The position numbers were made by a program, and so were the translations under genes. From positions 1 to 18,462 of the forward strand of contig CALCHM010000142.1 in NCBI GenBank assembly GCA_937901345.1: 18,462 nt of DNA, in the 5' to 3' direction. A model generated the notes under the pieces. The model worked only from the letters and a program-made list of their open reading frames with translations, was not told where the DNA came from and made no database searches. The DNA is from an uncultured Prevotella sp. GTDB lineage: Bacteria; Bacteroidota; Bacteroidia; Bacteroidales; Bacteroidaceae. This document shows positions 5,711-13,492 of the stretch, one piece after another (positions within the stretch are counted from its first letter, which is position 1; each line of letters opens with the position of its first letter).

Positions 5711-6721
5711 ATGATCAAAGTAGGTATTAACGGTTTCGGTCGTATCGGCCGTTTCGTATTCCGCGCAGCTCAGACTCGCAACGACATTCAGATTGTAGGT
5801 ATCAATGACCTCTGCCCCGTAGATTACTTGGCATACATGCTCAAGTATGACACTATGCACGGCCAGTTCGAAGGTACTATCGAAGCTGACGTAGAAAAGA
5901 GCCAGCTCATCGTTAACGGTAACGTTATCCGCGTAACTGCAGAACGTAACCCCGCTGATCTTAAGTGGAACGAAATCGAAGCTGAATATGTAGTTGAATC
6001 TACAGGTCTTTTCCTTTCTAAGGACAAGGCTCAGGCTCACATCGAAGCTGGTGCTAAGTATGTTGTAATGTCAGCTCCTTCAAAGGATGACACTCCCATG
6101 TTCGTATGCGGTGTAAACCTCGACAAGTACGTTAAGGGTACTCAGTTCGTTTCTAACGCTTCTTGTACTACAAACTGCTTGGCTCCTATCGCTAAGGTTC
6201 TTAACGACAAGTGGGGTATCAAGGACGGTTTGATGACTACTGTTCACTCTACAACTGCTACTCAGAAGACAGTTGACGGTCCTTCTCTCAAGGACTGGCG
6301 TGGTGGCCGCGCTGCTGCTGGCAACATCATCCCCTCTTCTACAGGTGCTGCTAAGGCTGTAGGTAAGGTTATCCCCGAACTCAACGGTAAGCTCACTGGT
6401 ATGGCATTCCGCGTTCCCACTCTCGACGTTTCTGTAGTTGACCTCACAGTTAACCTCGCTAAGCCCGCTACATACGCTGAAATTTGCGCAGCTATGGAAG
6501 AAGCTTCTAAGGGTGAACTCGCTGGTGTTCTCGGTTACACTAACGAAGAAGTTGTTTCTGCTGACTTCCTCGGTGACACTCGCACTTCTATCTTCGATGC
6601 TAAGGCTGGTATCCAGCTCACTGACACATTCGTGAAGGTAGTTTCTTGGTATGACAATGAAATCGGTTACTCTAACAAGGTTCTCGATCTCATCGCTCAC
6701 ATGAAGAAGGTTAATGGTTAA
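5711..6721 (+). CDS. gap: Glyceraldehyde-3-phosphate dehydrogenase, type I, NAD-dependent
   Basis: Oxidises glyceraldehyde 3-phosphate with NAD and phosphate to 1,3-bisphosphoglycerate in glycolysis. The 336-residue protein shows the Rossmann start VGINGFGRIGR (4-14), D33 after the second strand (NAD preference), the active-site SNASCTTNCLAP (148-159) with catalytic C152 and H179, and late motifs RVPTLDVSVVDLT and WYDNEIGYSNKV. Codon use is strongly biased (for example frequent GCT, GGT and AAG), as expected for a very highly expressed gene; this also creates long open frames on the opposite strand. It has its own leader of about 90 bases and a strong terminator, so it is probably transcribed alone. 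Confidence 0.98.
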   Translation: MIKVGINGFGRIGRFVFRAAQTRNDIQIVGINDLCPVDYLAYMLKYDTMHGQFEGTIEADVEKSQLIVNGNVIRVTAERNPADLKWNEIEAEYVVESTGLFLSKDKAQAHIEAGAKYVVMSAPSKDDTPMFVCGVNLDKYVKGTQFVSNASCTTNCLAPIAKVLNDKWGIKDGLMTTVHSTTATQKTVDGPSLKDWRGGRAAAGNIIPSSTGAAKAVGKVIPELNGKLTGMAFRVPTLDVSVVDLTVNLAKPATYAEICAAMEEASKGELAGVLGYTNEEVVSADFLGDTRTSIFDAKAGIQLTDTFVKVVSWYDNEIGYSNKVLDLIAHMKKVNG

Positions 6722-6740
6722 TATTTAACCTCAACGTATT

Positions 6741-6774
6741 AAGCGTGTCCAATTGGGCACGCTTTTCTTTTTTG
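6741..6774 (+). terminator. Intrinsic terminator of gap
   Basis: AAGCGTGTCC (6741-6750) pairs with GGGCACGCTT (6755-6764) around an AATT loop, one wobble, followed by a T-rich tail to 6773. Confidence 0.9.
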
Positions 6775-6851
6775 CACTTGTAACCATTAATCTGTTTGAT
6801 TCATTTCATTTGTAAATCATAATCATGTAATTGCAATATTATTAACATAAT

Positions 6852-6886
6852 AAAAAATGAGGATGCATCTCGCAGACACATCCTCA
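6852..6886 (-). terminator. Intrinsic terminator of the M3 peptidase gene
   Basis: TGAGGATG (6858-6865) and CATCCTCA (6879-6886) form an 8-bp stem with a 13-base loop. Read on the minus strand, a T6 run (6852-6857) follows the stem after one base pair, about 50 bases beyond the peptidase stop. Confidence 0.8.
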
Positions 6887-6935
6887 AATATTATACTATC
6901 GGTGAGTACTCACCATGCATAGCGATTGTAAGATT

Positions 6936-9038
6936 TTACTTCAATCCACGATTTTTCAATACAGGTTCAATATTAGGCGTTGCTCCACGGAAGTTGAGAT
7001 ACATTACGTCTGCATCGTCAATGCAGCCGGGAGTGAGAACACATTCTCTGAACTTTGCCGCAACTTCTTGGTTGAAGATATTGCCTGTTTCCTTGAACGC
7101 TTGATAACCATCGGCATCGAGCACTTCTGACCAGAAGTAACTGTAGTAACCAGCAGTGTAACCGCCACCCATGGTGTGGTTAAAGTATGTTGTGCGATAG
7201 CGGGGAGCAATCTGCTTGGGCATTTGAATCTTCTCCATAATCTGCTTTTCGAATTCCATTACGTCAAGGTTTTCAGGAAGTTCGTTCAAAAGGTGGAATT
7301 CCATATCAAGCCAAGCTGCAGCCCAATATTCAGCAGTTGCGAAACCTTGACCGTACTTGCCGCTCTTTTCGAGCTTTTCAACAAGGCTTGTAGGCATCAC
7401 TTCGCCTGTTTCATAGTGCTTTGCATAAAGGTTCAGCATTTCGGGTTCAAACACCCAGTGTTCCATAATCTGTGAAGGAAGTTCCACAAAATCGCGGGGC
7501 ACACTTGCTACACCATAATAATGAACGTCTGCAAAGAGTGAATGAAGAGCGTGACCAAATTCATGGAACATTGTTGATGCTTCATCAGCTGTGAGCAATG
7601 AAGGTTGACCGGCAGCAGGCTTTGAGAAGTTGCAAACCACTGTTACGATAGGCGCCTTGCGCACGCCGTCAACATACGTTTGATTGCGGTAGCGACCGCA
7701 CCATGCACCACCACGCTTGCTGGCACGAGGGAAGAAGTCGAGGTAAAGCACACCAAGATGCGTGCCATCCTGATCCTTACACTCAAAGGCTGTAGCTTCG
7801 GGGTGAGGAACGGGGATGCTGTCAATCTGTGTGAAGGTTACGCCGTAAAGTTTGTTGGCAAGCAAGAACATACCATCGCGCACGTTTTCAAGTTTGAGAT
7901 ACGGACGGAGTTCGTTTTCATCCATCGCATACTTCGCCTGCTTTGCCTTGTTAGCATAATAACTCCAGTCCCAACCCATGGGTTCAAAGTTCTTACCTTC
8001 TTTCTTGATTTCAACTTTGATGTCCTTGAGTTCTTCGTTAGCCTTCTTCACAACAGCGGGCCACACTTGTTCAAAGAGCGAAGTAACAGCGGCTTCATTT
8101 TTCGCCATGCGTGTTTCGAGGGCGAATGCAGCATAATTCTGATATCCCATCAAATGCGCTTTCTTAATACGTGCTTCAACGAGTTTGCGAACAACTTCCT
8201 TATTGTCATTTTCATTGTTGTTGTTACCACGGTTCGTGTAACCTTCATACATCTTCTGGCGAAGGTCGCGATTTTCAGCATACTGGAGGAAAGGCATTAC
8301 ACTGGGGTTGTGGAGCGTAAAGAGCCACTTACCTTCCTGACCTGCCGCAGTTGCTGCTTCAGCTGCATTGTCAATAAGACTCTGGGGAAGACCAGCGAGA
8401 TCAGCTTCGTTGTCAATAAAGAGTTGGAAGGCATTCGTTTCAGCCAACATATTCTGACTGAAAGTCAACTGAAGGAGGGCGATTTCGCTGTTCAACTCGC
8501 GGAGTTGCGCTTGTCCGAGTGAGTCGAGGTTTGCACCGCTACGCACAAATCCCTTGTAGGTTTCGCTGAGCAATTTTTTCTGTTCCTTTGTGAGTGCCGC
8601 AGTATCTGTTGTTTCATACACCGCCTTTACGCGAGCAAAGAGTTCTGGGTTCAAGTTGATGTCGTCAGAATGCTTGGAGAGTTTTGGTGAAAGTTCACGA
8701 CTCACAGCCTGCATTGCAGAATCAGTACAAGCACTGTTCTGAGCGAAGAATACGTAAGTCACTTTGTTGAGCAAAGCACCACATTGGTCGAGCGCTGCAA
8801 TGGTGTTTTCAAAGGTTGCGGGTTCGGCATTGTTGATAATGGCGTCAACTTCAGCCTTCTGTTGCTCCATACCCAATTCAAAAGCGGGCATGTAATGCTC
8901 AGGCTTGATGTCATCGAAAGGAGGCACGCCAAAAGGTGTGTTAAACTCCGCCAGTAGTGGGTTTTCCACCGTCTCATTGTTTGCACAACCACACACAAGC
9001 GCTGTTGCACAAAACGCAAGAATTGATTTTTTCATCAT
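6936..9038 (-). CDS. dcp: M3-family peptidyl-dipeptidase (Dcp-like), predicted lipoprotein
   Basis: Zinc metallopeptidase of the oligopeptidase A / Dcp group that trims short peptides, usually removing C-terminal dipeptides. The 700-residue length is typical. The catalytic motif HEFGH is at 492-496, with the third zinc ligand E519 in DFVELPSQ. The family stretch YGQGFATAEYWAAAWLDMEFH lies about 80 residues later, and TTYFNHTMGGGYTAGYYSYFW near the end is also typical. The N-terminus (MMKKSILAFCATALVCGCAN) is a lipoprotein signal with probable lipidated C18 (lipobox VCGC), so the enzyme should act in the envelope, unlike cytosolic E. coli relatives. Either of two adjacent ATGs (9038 or 9035) may be used. 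It stands alone, convergent with gap. Confidence 0.95.
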   Translation of the reverse strand: MMKKSILAFCATALVCGCANNETVENPLLAEFNTPFGVPPFDDIKPEHYMPAFELGMEQQKAEVDAIINNAEPATFENTIAALDQCGALLNKVTYVFFAQNSACTDSAMQAVSRELSPKLSKHSDDINLNPELFARVKAVYETTDTAALTKEQKKLLSETYKGFVRSGANLDSLGQAQLRELNSEIALLQLTFSQNMLAETNAFQLFIDNEADLAGLPQSLIDNAAEAATAAGQEGKWLFTLHNPSVMPFLQYAENRDLRQKMYEGYTNRGNNNNENDNKEVVRKLVEARIKKAHLMGYQNYAAFALETRMAKNEAAVTSLFEQVWPAVVKKANEELKDIKVEIKKEGKNFEPMGWDWSYYANKAKQAKYAMDENELRPYLKLENVRDGMFLLANKLYGVTFTQIDSIPVPHPEATAFECKDQDGTHLGVLYLDFFPRASKRGGAWCGRYRNQTYVDGVRKAPIVTVVCNFSKPAAGQPSLLTADEASTMFHEFGHALHSLFADVHYYGVASVPRDFVELPSQIMEHWVFEPEMLNLYAKHYETGEVMPTSLVEKLEKSGKYGQGFATAEYWAAAWLDMEFHLLNELPENLDVMEFEKQIMEKIQMPKQIAPRYRTTYFNHTMGGGYTAGYYSYFWSEVLDADGYQAFKETGNIFNQEVAAKFRECVLTPGCIDDADVMYLNFRGATPNIEPVLKNRGLK

Positions 9039-9105
9039 AGTGTTTAAAATTGTATTTAAGTGTTTTCTCTGTCATTAACAGCATCATCTATGTCGTTAGG
9101 TTAGG

Positions 9106-9113
9106 CAAAATTA
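9106..9113 (-). promoter_or_regulatory. Candidate -7 box for the M3 peptidase gene
   Basis: The minus strand reads TAATTTTG, 67 bases before the start codon. No properly spaced TTG was found upstream. Confidence 0.45.
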
Positions 9114-9208
9114 CTAAAAAAATAGAAGATGTACTACCCACCCTACACAATAGTCATTAAAAAGGTAAAGAATCTACTGCCCACGCTGACAAGAAATAAA
9201 TGAATTTC

Positions 9209-9216
9209 TACCTTTG
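9209..9216 (+). promoter_or_regulatory. -7 box for the HHH/barrel gene
   Basis: TACCTTTG is a perfect TAnnTTTG match, 27 bases before the ATG at 9244. Its position helps to choose that start: a potential TTG codon at 9214 lies inside the box and would be upstream of the transcript. Confidence 0.55.
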
Positions 9217-9243
9217 CAATACCCTAACTTAACCCCAACCTCC

Positions 9244-11250
9244 ATGTTCCTACGTCTGATTCTTCTACTGCTGTTTTGCAGCATTCATGCCCTCATGTAT
9301 TCACAAGTTGCTTTCCGAGAAATCTATACAACTTGGGAAGACTTTCTTGAATATTATACGGATGAAGAAGGATTGACCAATGAAGAAATTGAGCATTTGT
9401 CTCTTCTCAAAGAACAACCTATTAATATTAATACCAGCAACAAGGAAACGCTACAGCAACTTCCCTTCCTCACAGAACAACAGATTGACTCCCTTCTCGT
9501 CTACCGCCAAAGAAAACGACAACTATTAACCCTAGGCGAACTGCAGTTTATCAGCGGTTGGGATGCACTAACAAGACGCTTCACATCACTTTTCACATAT
9601 GCGGGCGATACCCTAAAATCTCCAATATCACTCTCCCAAAAACTTATCCGAGGACGGCACTTGATAGAATCACGTATGGACGTCCCCCTTTATCACCGCA
9701 AGGGAGATGTTCAGCAAAAGGGCGGTTATCTTGGCAACAATCTGAAAAACATCACGCGCTATCGCTTTCGGTATAAAGAAGATATAGAATTCGGACTCAC
9801 GTTAGAGAAGGATGCTGGCGAACCTTTTGCGTCACAGGGAAACACAGTTTTCGACCATCAATCTTTTTACCTGTACTACACATCTCAAACGCATAAGCAC
9901 AAATATATATTGGGCGATTACACCCTTCATTTTGGCGAGGGACTATTGCTTGGCAGAAGCAGTTTTGGTGGTCAGATAGGATTATTAAATGCCCCATCAC
10001 GAACAATGTCGCGGTTCTCCCCTCACAGTGGTAGTGATGAATCACGTTACTATCGCGGTTTGCTATATTCCTATGTCCAACCGAAATTCCGCATTACGTC
10101 CTTCGCGTCATATCGTTTCTTAGATGCTAATGTTGAAAATGGCAAAGCCGTAACATGCTACACCGACGGCATGCATCGCACCCAGGATGAACGCAACCAC
10201 AAGAATGCACTTCACAACGCAACACTGGGAGTTTGGACTGAAATTCAGCATTGGGGAGTTCAGTGGGGAATAGCAAGTTACCTCAGTTTATACGACAAAG
10301 AAATTGTTCCCCAACCCAGAATTTACAACCGCTATGCCTTCCGTGGAACAACTGCTTACGGAGCAGCATTCTCCTATCAAACCTATCTCGGAAATCGCCT
10401 AAATCTCAGTGGTGAACTTGCTGCCGATCAGCGTGCGCATCTCGCATTGAGTCAGCGGATCTATTTTAAAGCAACAAATGATCTACACCTCTCGGCGCAA
10501 CTGCGATGGTTTTCAAAACGATACACTGCGCCCTTTGCACAAACCATGAACGCAGCATCACGTGTGGCTAACGAGCAGGGATTCCTAATAGGAGCAAAAT
10601 GGAGCGGCATGAAAGGAGTAAAGCTGGAGACATACGTAGACATACACCGCTTTCCTTTTGCTACGTATCGATCGGACAAGTCCTCACACGGATTGAAATT
10701 TTATACACAACTCTCCAAGGAATTCTCCAAAGGTCACATGACCCGCTTGCGCTATACCTACAGTTTGTGGCAACAAAATGTTCCAGGTCATAAGTCACTT
10801 CTATCCTATCATGGTAAGCACCGCCTGCGCTTGCAGCATACGATAACCGCCCACAATTTCAGCACCACAGGATTGCTTGAAGGGTGCATGACGCATTCAC
10901 AGATTGCCGACAACAAGTTTGGATTTACAGCATCTCTTAGAGGAACTTATCATTTCAACTCCGCGCTAGCAGCCGCTCTCTATGGTGCAATTTTTACAAC
11001 CGATGATTACTCCACATCCGTATATGCCTACGAACCCCTGCTGCCAAATATGAGTTCGTTTGGAGCGCTCTATTTCAAAGGATTCAGAATCGCTGCTCAA
11101 ACAAAATGGACCTTGCAAAAACGATTTACTGTAGGATTACGTTACAGCATGACGCACTATTTTGACAGAAACACAATTGGATCAGCGCTCCAAGAAATCA
11201 AGAGTTCAACCAAAGCGGATGTCAATATTTACGCCCAAATCAGTCTATGA
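9244..11250 (+). CDS. Exported helix-hairpin-helix protein with probable outer-membrane beta-barrel
   Basis: Function unknown. The 668-residue protein begins with a signal peptide (MFLRLILLLLFCSIHALMYS, cleavage near S20). Residues about 59-107 form a ComEA-like helix-hairpin-helix module, with ININTSNKETLQQLPFLTEQ, IDSLLVYRQ and LLTLGELQFISG; in other proteins such modules bind DNA or other proteins. From about 130 to the end the sequence alternates polar and hydrophobic/aromatic residues in short strands separated by turns (for example KYILGDYTLHFGEGLLLG), as in outer-membrane barrels, and it ends DVNIYAQISL. The frame continues to a TTG at 9214, but that codon lies in the -7 box. It appears monocistronic. 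A role in envelope DNA or polymer handling is only a guess. Confidence 0.85.
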   Translation: MFLRLILLLLFCSIHALMYSQVAFREIYTTWEDFLEYYTDEEGLTNEEIEHLSLLKEQPININTSNKETLQQLPFLTEQQIDSLLVYRQRKRQLLTLGELQFISGWDALTRRFTSLFTYAGDTLKSPISLSQKLIRGRHLIESRMDVPLYHRKGDVQQKGGYLGNNLKNITRYRFRYKEDIEFGLTLEKDAGEPFASQGNTVFDHQSFYLYYTSQTHKHKYILGDYTLHFGEGLLLGRSSFGGQIGLLNAPSRTMSRFSPHSGSDESRYYRGLLYSYVQPKFRITSFASYRFLDANVENGKAVTCYTDGMHRTQDERNHKNALHNATLGVWTEIQHWGVQWGIASYLSLYDKEIVPQPRIYNRYAFRGTTAYGAAFSYQTYLGNRLNLSGELAADQRAHLALSQRIYFKATNDLHLSAQLRWFSKRYTAPFAQTMNAASRVANEQGFLIGAKWSGMKGVKLETYVDIHRFPFATYRSDKSSHGLKFYTQLSKEFSKGHMTRLRYTYSLWQQNVPGHKSLLSYHGKHRLRLQHTITAHNFSTTGLLEGCMTHSQIADNKFGFTASLRGTYHFNSALAAALYGAIFTTDDYSTSVYAYEPLLPNMSSFGALYFKGFRIAAQTKWTLQKRFTVGLRYSMTHYFDRNTIGSALQEIKSSTKADVNIYAQISL

Positions 11251-11312
11251 CCAAACAAATTGCCCCAGTTCTGAGACCACGCCCCTGTGAAGGGGAGCAA
11301 AACCAAGTCAAA

Positions 11313-11534
11313 TTTATCCTCTACGGTCGCAAAGGATAAGAAATAGGCTCGTTTTTTATCTTCTACGGTTGTAGCGGACAATAAATTGCAGCGTTTTTTA
11401 TCCTTCACGGTTGTAGCGGACAATAAATTGCAGTGTTTTTTATCCTCCACGGTTGTAGCGGACAATAAATTGCAGCATTTTTTATCCTCTACGGTTGTAG
11501 CGGACAATAAATGGACTATTTTTGTAATCCTTCA
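11313..11534. repeat. 42-bp tandem repeat array, five recognisable units
   Basis: The core ACGG(T/C)(T/C)G recurs at 11323, 11365, 11407, 11449 and 11491, exactly 42 bases apart each time. Units 2-4 share most bases (ACGGTTGTAGCGGACAATAA, then ATTGCAG, a T6 run and TCC). The first unit has diverged (ACGGTCGCAAAGGATAAG) and the last changes after GGACAATAAAT, with a decayed further copy near 11530. Because 42 is a multiple of 3, the minus strand has an open frame repeating a 14-residue peptide containing SATTVEDKK, but no gene context supports it. There are no unique spacers, so it is not a CRISPR array. Confidence 0.9.
11495..11524 (+). promoter_or_regulatory. Promoter-like sequence in the last 42-bp unit
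   Basis: TTG (11495-11497), 19 bases, then TATTTTTG (11517-11524) fits the Bacteroidetes consensus closely. The other units keep the TTG but lack the TAnnTTTG box. The next real gene starts 450 bases downstream, so a long leader, an unannotated RNA, or chance are all possible. Confidence 0.35.
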
Positions 11535-11810
11535 CAAACGTGTCGTAACATAATTACAATATTTTCAGTTCGCGTTAGGAGGATTTCCTCCACCAAGAAA
11601 AGAAAGCAGTCCAGCAGCATCTCAGTTGTATGAACTGCTTCATAATTTACATCCCCCACCATCCAGTTGGTGTCAAAATCATCCGTAATACATCACTGAT
11701 GAAGCGCATTGCCCATCATGCAAAGAAGACCGACCTCACACCTTTATTTCGAACCGTTTTCATCGTCAAACGATATCTTCTAGGTTGTTTTATCTCTCTG
11801 AGAACCACAT

Positions 11811-11831
11811 TTTAACATTAATTATGTTAAA
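11811..11831. repeat. 8-bp inverted repeat upstream of the LRR gene
   Basis: TTTAACAT (11811-11818) is repeated as ATGTTAAA (11824-11831) with a 5-base spacer. The symmetric A/T-rich form, about 145 bases before the LRR start, could be an operator or a weak transcription end. No family can be assigned. Confidence 0.45.
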
Positions 11832-11974
11832 TGAATTTACATTTCTAAAAGTGTGCTGAAAAATATTTGTAATTTTACACCGTAAAAATGGGTTAAAATC
11901 CAGATATGTTTAACATCGTTGCAAGCATATTATATTTACACGACAATTAACCACTATTTTAATAATCAAACTTT

Positions 11975-13486
11975 ATGAAGAAAACCAAACTTTTAGCATC
12001 ATGCTTTATGGCCGCTTGTGTGGCAACAACGGCATTTGCAGAGCAAACGGTTACGCTTACTACCAGCAAGGCTGTAGGCGAAACGATGCGCCTCATGGTG
12101 AACCCTAAGGGTACCATTAGCGTCAATTGGGGCGATGGCACCTTTGTTGATTACGAAGGAACCACCGAAGCTTTCCGTTATCTTGAAGGAGAAGTAAAAG
12201 GCACCACCATTGTTATCAAAGGTAACGAACAGATGTGGGACTTGCTCGGATGTGCAGGACAAAAGATTACGGCAATTGACGTAACCCAGGCACCCGAACT
12301 GCGTTCACTCTACTTGCAAGACAATGAAATCAAGAGCATGGCACTCTCTAAGGCTGGCGACTTGACCGACCTTAATGCTTCAAACAATCTCTTGACAGGT
12401 ACAGGCGTGAAACCCGCAACTCACCCCTTGATGGAGAACATCGACTTCTCCAACAATGGGATTAAAAACAACGGTTCGGGCACAACGTTCAACTACGGCA
12501 CCAACAAAATTCAACGCATCAACATTGCGGGCAATAAGTTTGTAACCGTAACTATCACGAACGCAGCACAATTAGATGCACTTTATTGTGGCGATAATGC
12601 CATCAAGACATTGACCTTCACAACGACACCCAACTTGACAACAGTGTGCTGTGAGAACAATGTTATCAACAAATTCACCGCACTCGATTCGCTGAAAACG
12701 TTGCGCACTTTCGTTGCCAACAACAACAAACTGACCACAGTTAACTTCAGCAATTGTGCAGAATTAAACACGCTCAATCTTGCGGCAAACAACCTCACCA
12801 GCGTAACGCTTCCGAACAAGAAACTGAACGTTTACGATTGTAGCGACAACAACCTGACTTTCGGTTCGCTTCCTAAAACAGCTCACAAACCCGCCTACAT
12901 CAACTACCTCCCTCAGGCAACAATCATTGTCACAGGCAGCATGAAGAAGAGCGCAACAGGTGCCGCATACATGGATGTGTGTCCCAGTTATAGCGATCGC
13001 AACAAGGCGGAATATGTTCTTGACATCTCTGATTATAAGGAAGGTCCCGGACATGCTTCTTCAGGCGTAGTAGTCACAGCAATCGCTATTGAAGACGATG
13101 GCACAGAGCGCGAACTCACAAAGGCTACGGCAAGCAATCCCAAGAATGAGTATAGTTACTCTAGCGGTAAACTCGTATTCTTCCAACCCCAAAAGCGAGT
13201 TTACATCAAGTTGACCAATACCACTTACAAGGATCTTATCCTTACAAGCGACGTGTTCTGTGTTGGCGAAGATATTGCAACAGGCATCAACGATGTTCAA
13301 ACAACAAATGCCCTCGAAGTCATTGCACAAAAGGGTTACGTGACGCTCAATGCTAACGTTCGCACATTGGTAACCATCTTCGACCTTAGCGGTAAGAAGG
13401 TTTGGGGAGGAACAGTTGTCGGCACAACTACCATTAACCTTCCTTCTGGAGTTTACATTATTAACGGTCAGAAATTTAGCATCTAA
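11975..13486 (+). CDS. Secreted leucine-rich-repeat protein with T9SS-like C-terminal domain
   Basis: 503 residues. A signal peptide (MKKTKLLASCFMAACVATTAFA) should be cut after A22. A short beta-rich module follows (about 25-95, with the turn ISVNWGDGTFVDY). Irregular leucine-rich repeats run from about 97 to 300, with repeated LxxLxxxxN units such as LRSLYLQDNEI, LTDLNASNNLL, LDALYCGDNAI and LNTLNLAANNL. A beta-rich region (about 305-435) comes next. The last 60 residues (VTIFDLSGKKVWGG and LPSGVYIINGQKFSI) resemble the sorting domains recognised by the Bacteroidetes type IX secretion system. LRR domains bind proteins or glycans, so a surface adhesin or receptor is likely but unproven. The M60 peptidase gene starts 6 bases after its stop, so the two are almost certainly co-transcribed. 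There is no Shine-Dalgarno. Confidence 0.85.
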   Translation: MKKTKLLASCFMAACVATTAFAEQTVTLTTSKAVGETMRLMVNPKGTISVNWGDGTFVDYEGTTEAFRYLEGEVKGTTIVIKGNEQMWDLLGCAGQKITAIDVTQAPELRSLYLQDNEIKSMALSKAGDLTDLNASNNLLTGTGVKPATHPLMENIDFSNNGIKNNGSGTTFNYGTNKIQRINIAGNKFVTVTITNAAQLDALYCGDNAIKTLTFTTTPNLTTVCCENNVINKFTALDSLKTLRTFVANNNKLTTVNFSNCAELNTLNLAANNLTSVTLPNKKLNVYDCSDNNLTFGSLPKTAHKPAYINYLPQATIIVTGSMKKSATGAAYMDVCPSYSDRNKAEYVLDISDYKEGPGHASSGVVVTAIAIEDDGTERELTKATASNPKNEYSYSSGKLVFFQPQKRVYIKLTNTTYKDLILTSDVFCVGEDIATGINDVQTTNALEVIAQKGYVTLNANVRTLVTIFDLSGKKVWGGTVVGTTTINLPSGVYIINGQKFSI

Positions 13487-13492
13487 TAAGTT

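Larger units (their letters stand above)
11251..11974. other. 724-base gene-free region before the LRR-M60 unit
   Basis: It contains a small GC hairpin (CCCCT at 11282-11286 with AGGGG at 11291-11295, no T tail), a 42-bp tandem repeat array, a promoter-like sequence in its last unit, another small hairpin (GGAGG 11578-11582 with CCTCC 11587-11591), and an A/T-rich leader with an inverted repeat at 11811-11831. The open frames here are short and carry no recognisable protein features. No clean TAnnTTTG box was found directly before the LRR gene; TAATTTTA near 11870 and TATATTTA near 11930 are only near-matches. Confidence 0.6.

Noticed and set aside
6080..6700. Long open frame antisense to gap
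   Set aside because: Produced by the strong codon bias of gap; its translation resembles no protein.
7680..8522. 280-codon open frame antisense to the M3 peptidase gene
   Set aside because: Shadow of a clear M3 peptidase; no start context or family features.
9214..9243. TTG start for the HHH/barrel protein
   Set aside because: The codon lies within the TACCTTTG box, so it would be upstream of the transcript; the ATG at 9244 starts a clean signal peptide.
11313..11534. CRISPR array
   Set aside because: Units are contiguous at a 42-base period without unique spacers, and no cas genes are near.
11630..11815. 61-codon open frame on plus strand
   Set aside because: No recognisable features, no start context, and it ends at the inverted repeat; likely chance.
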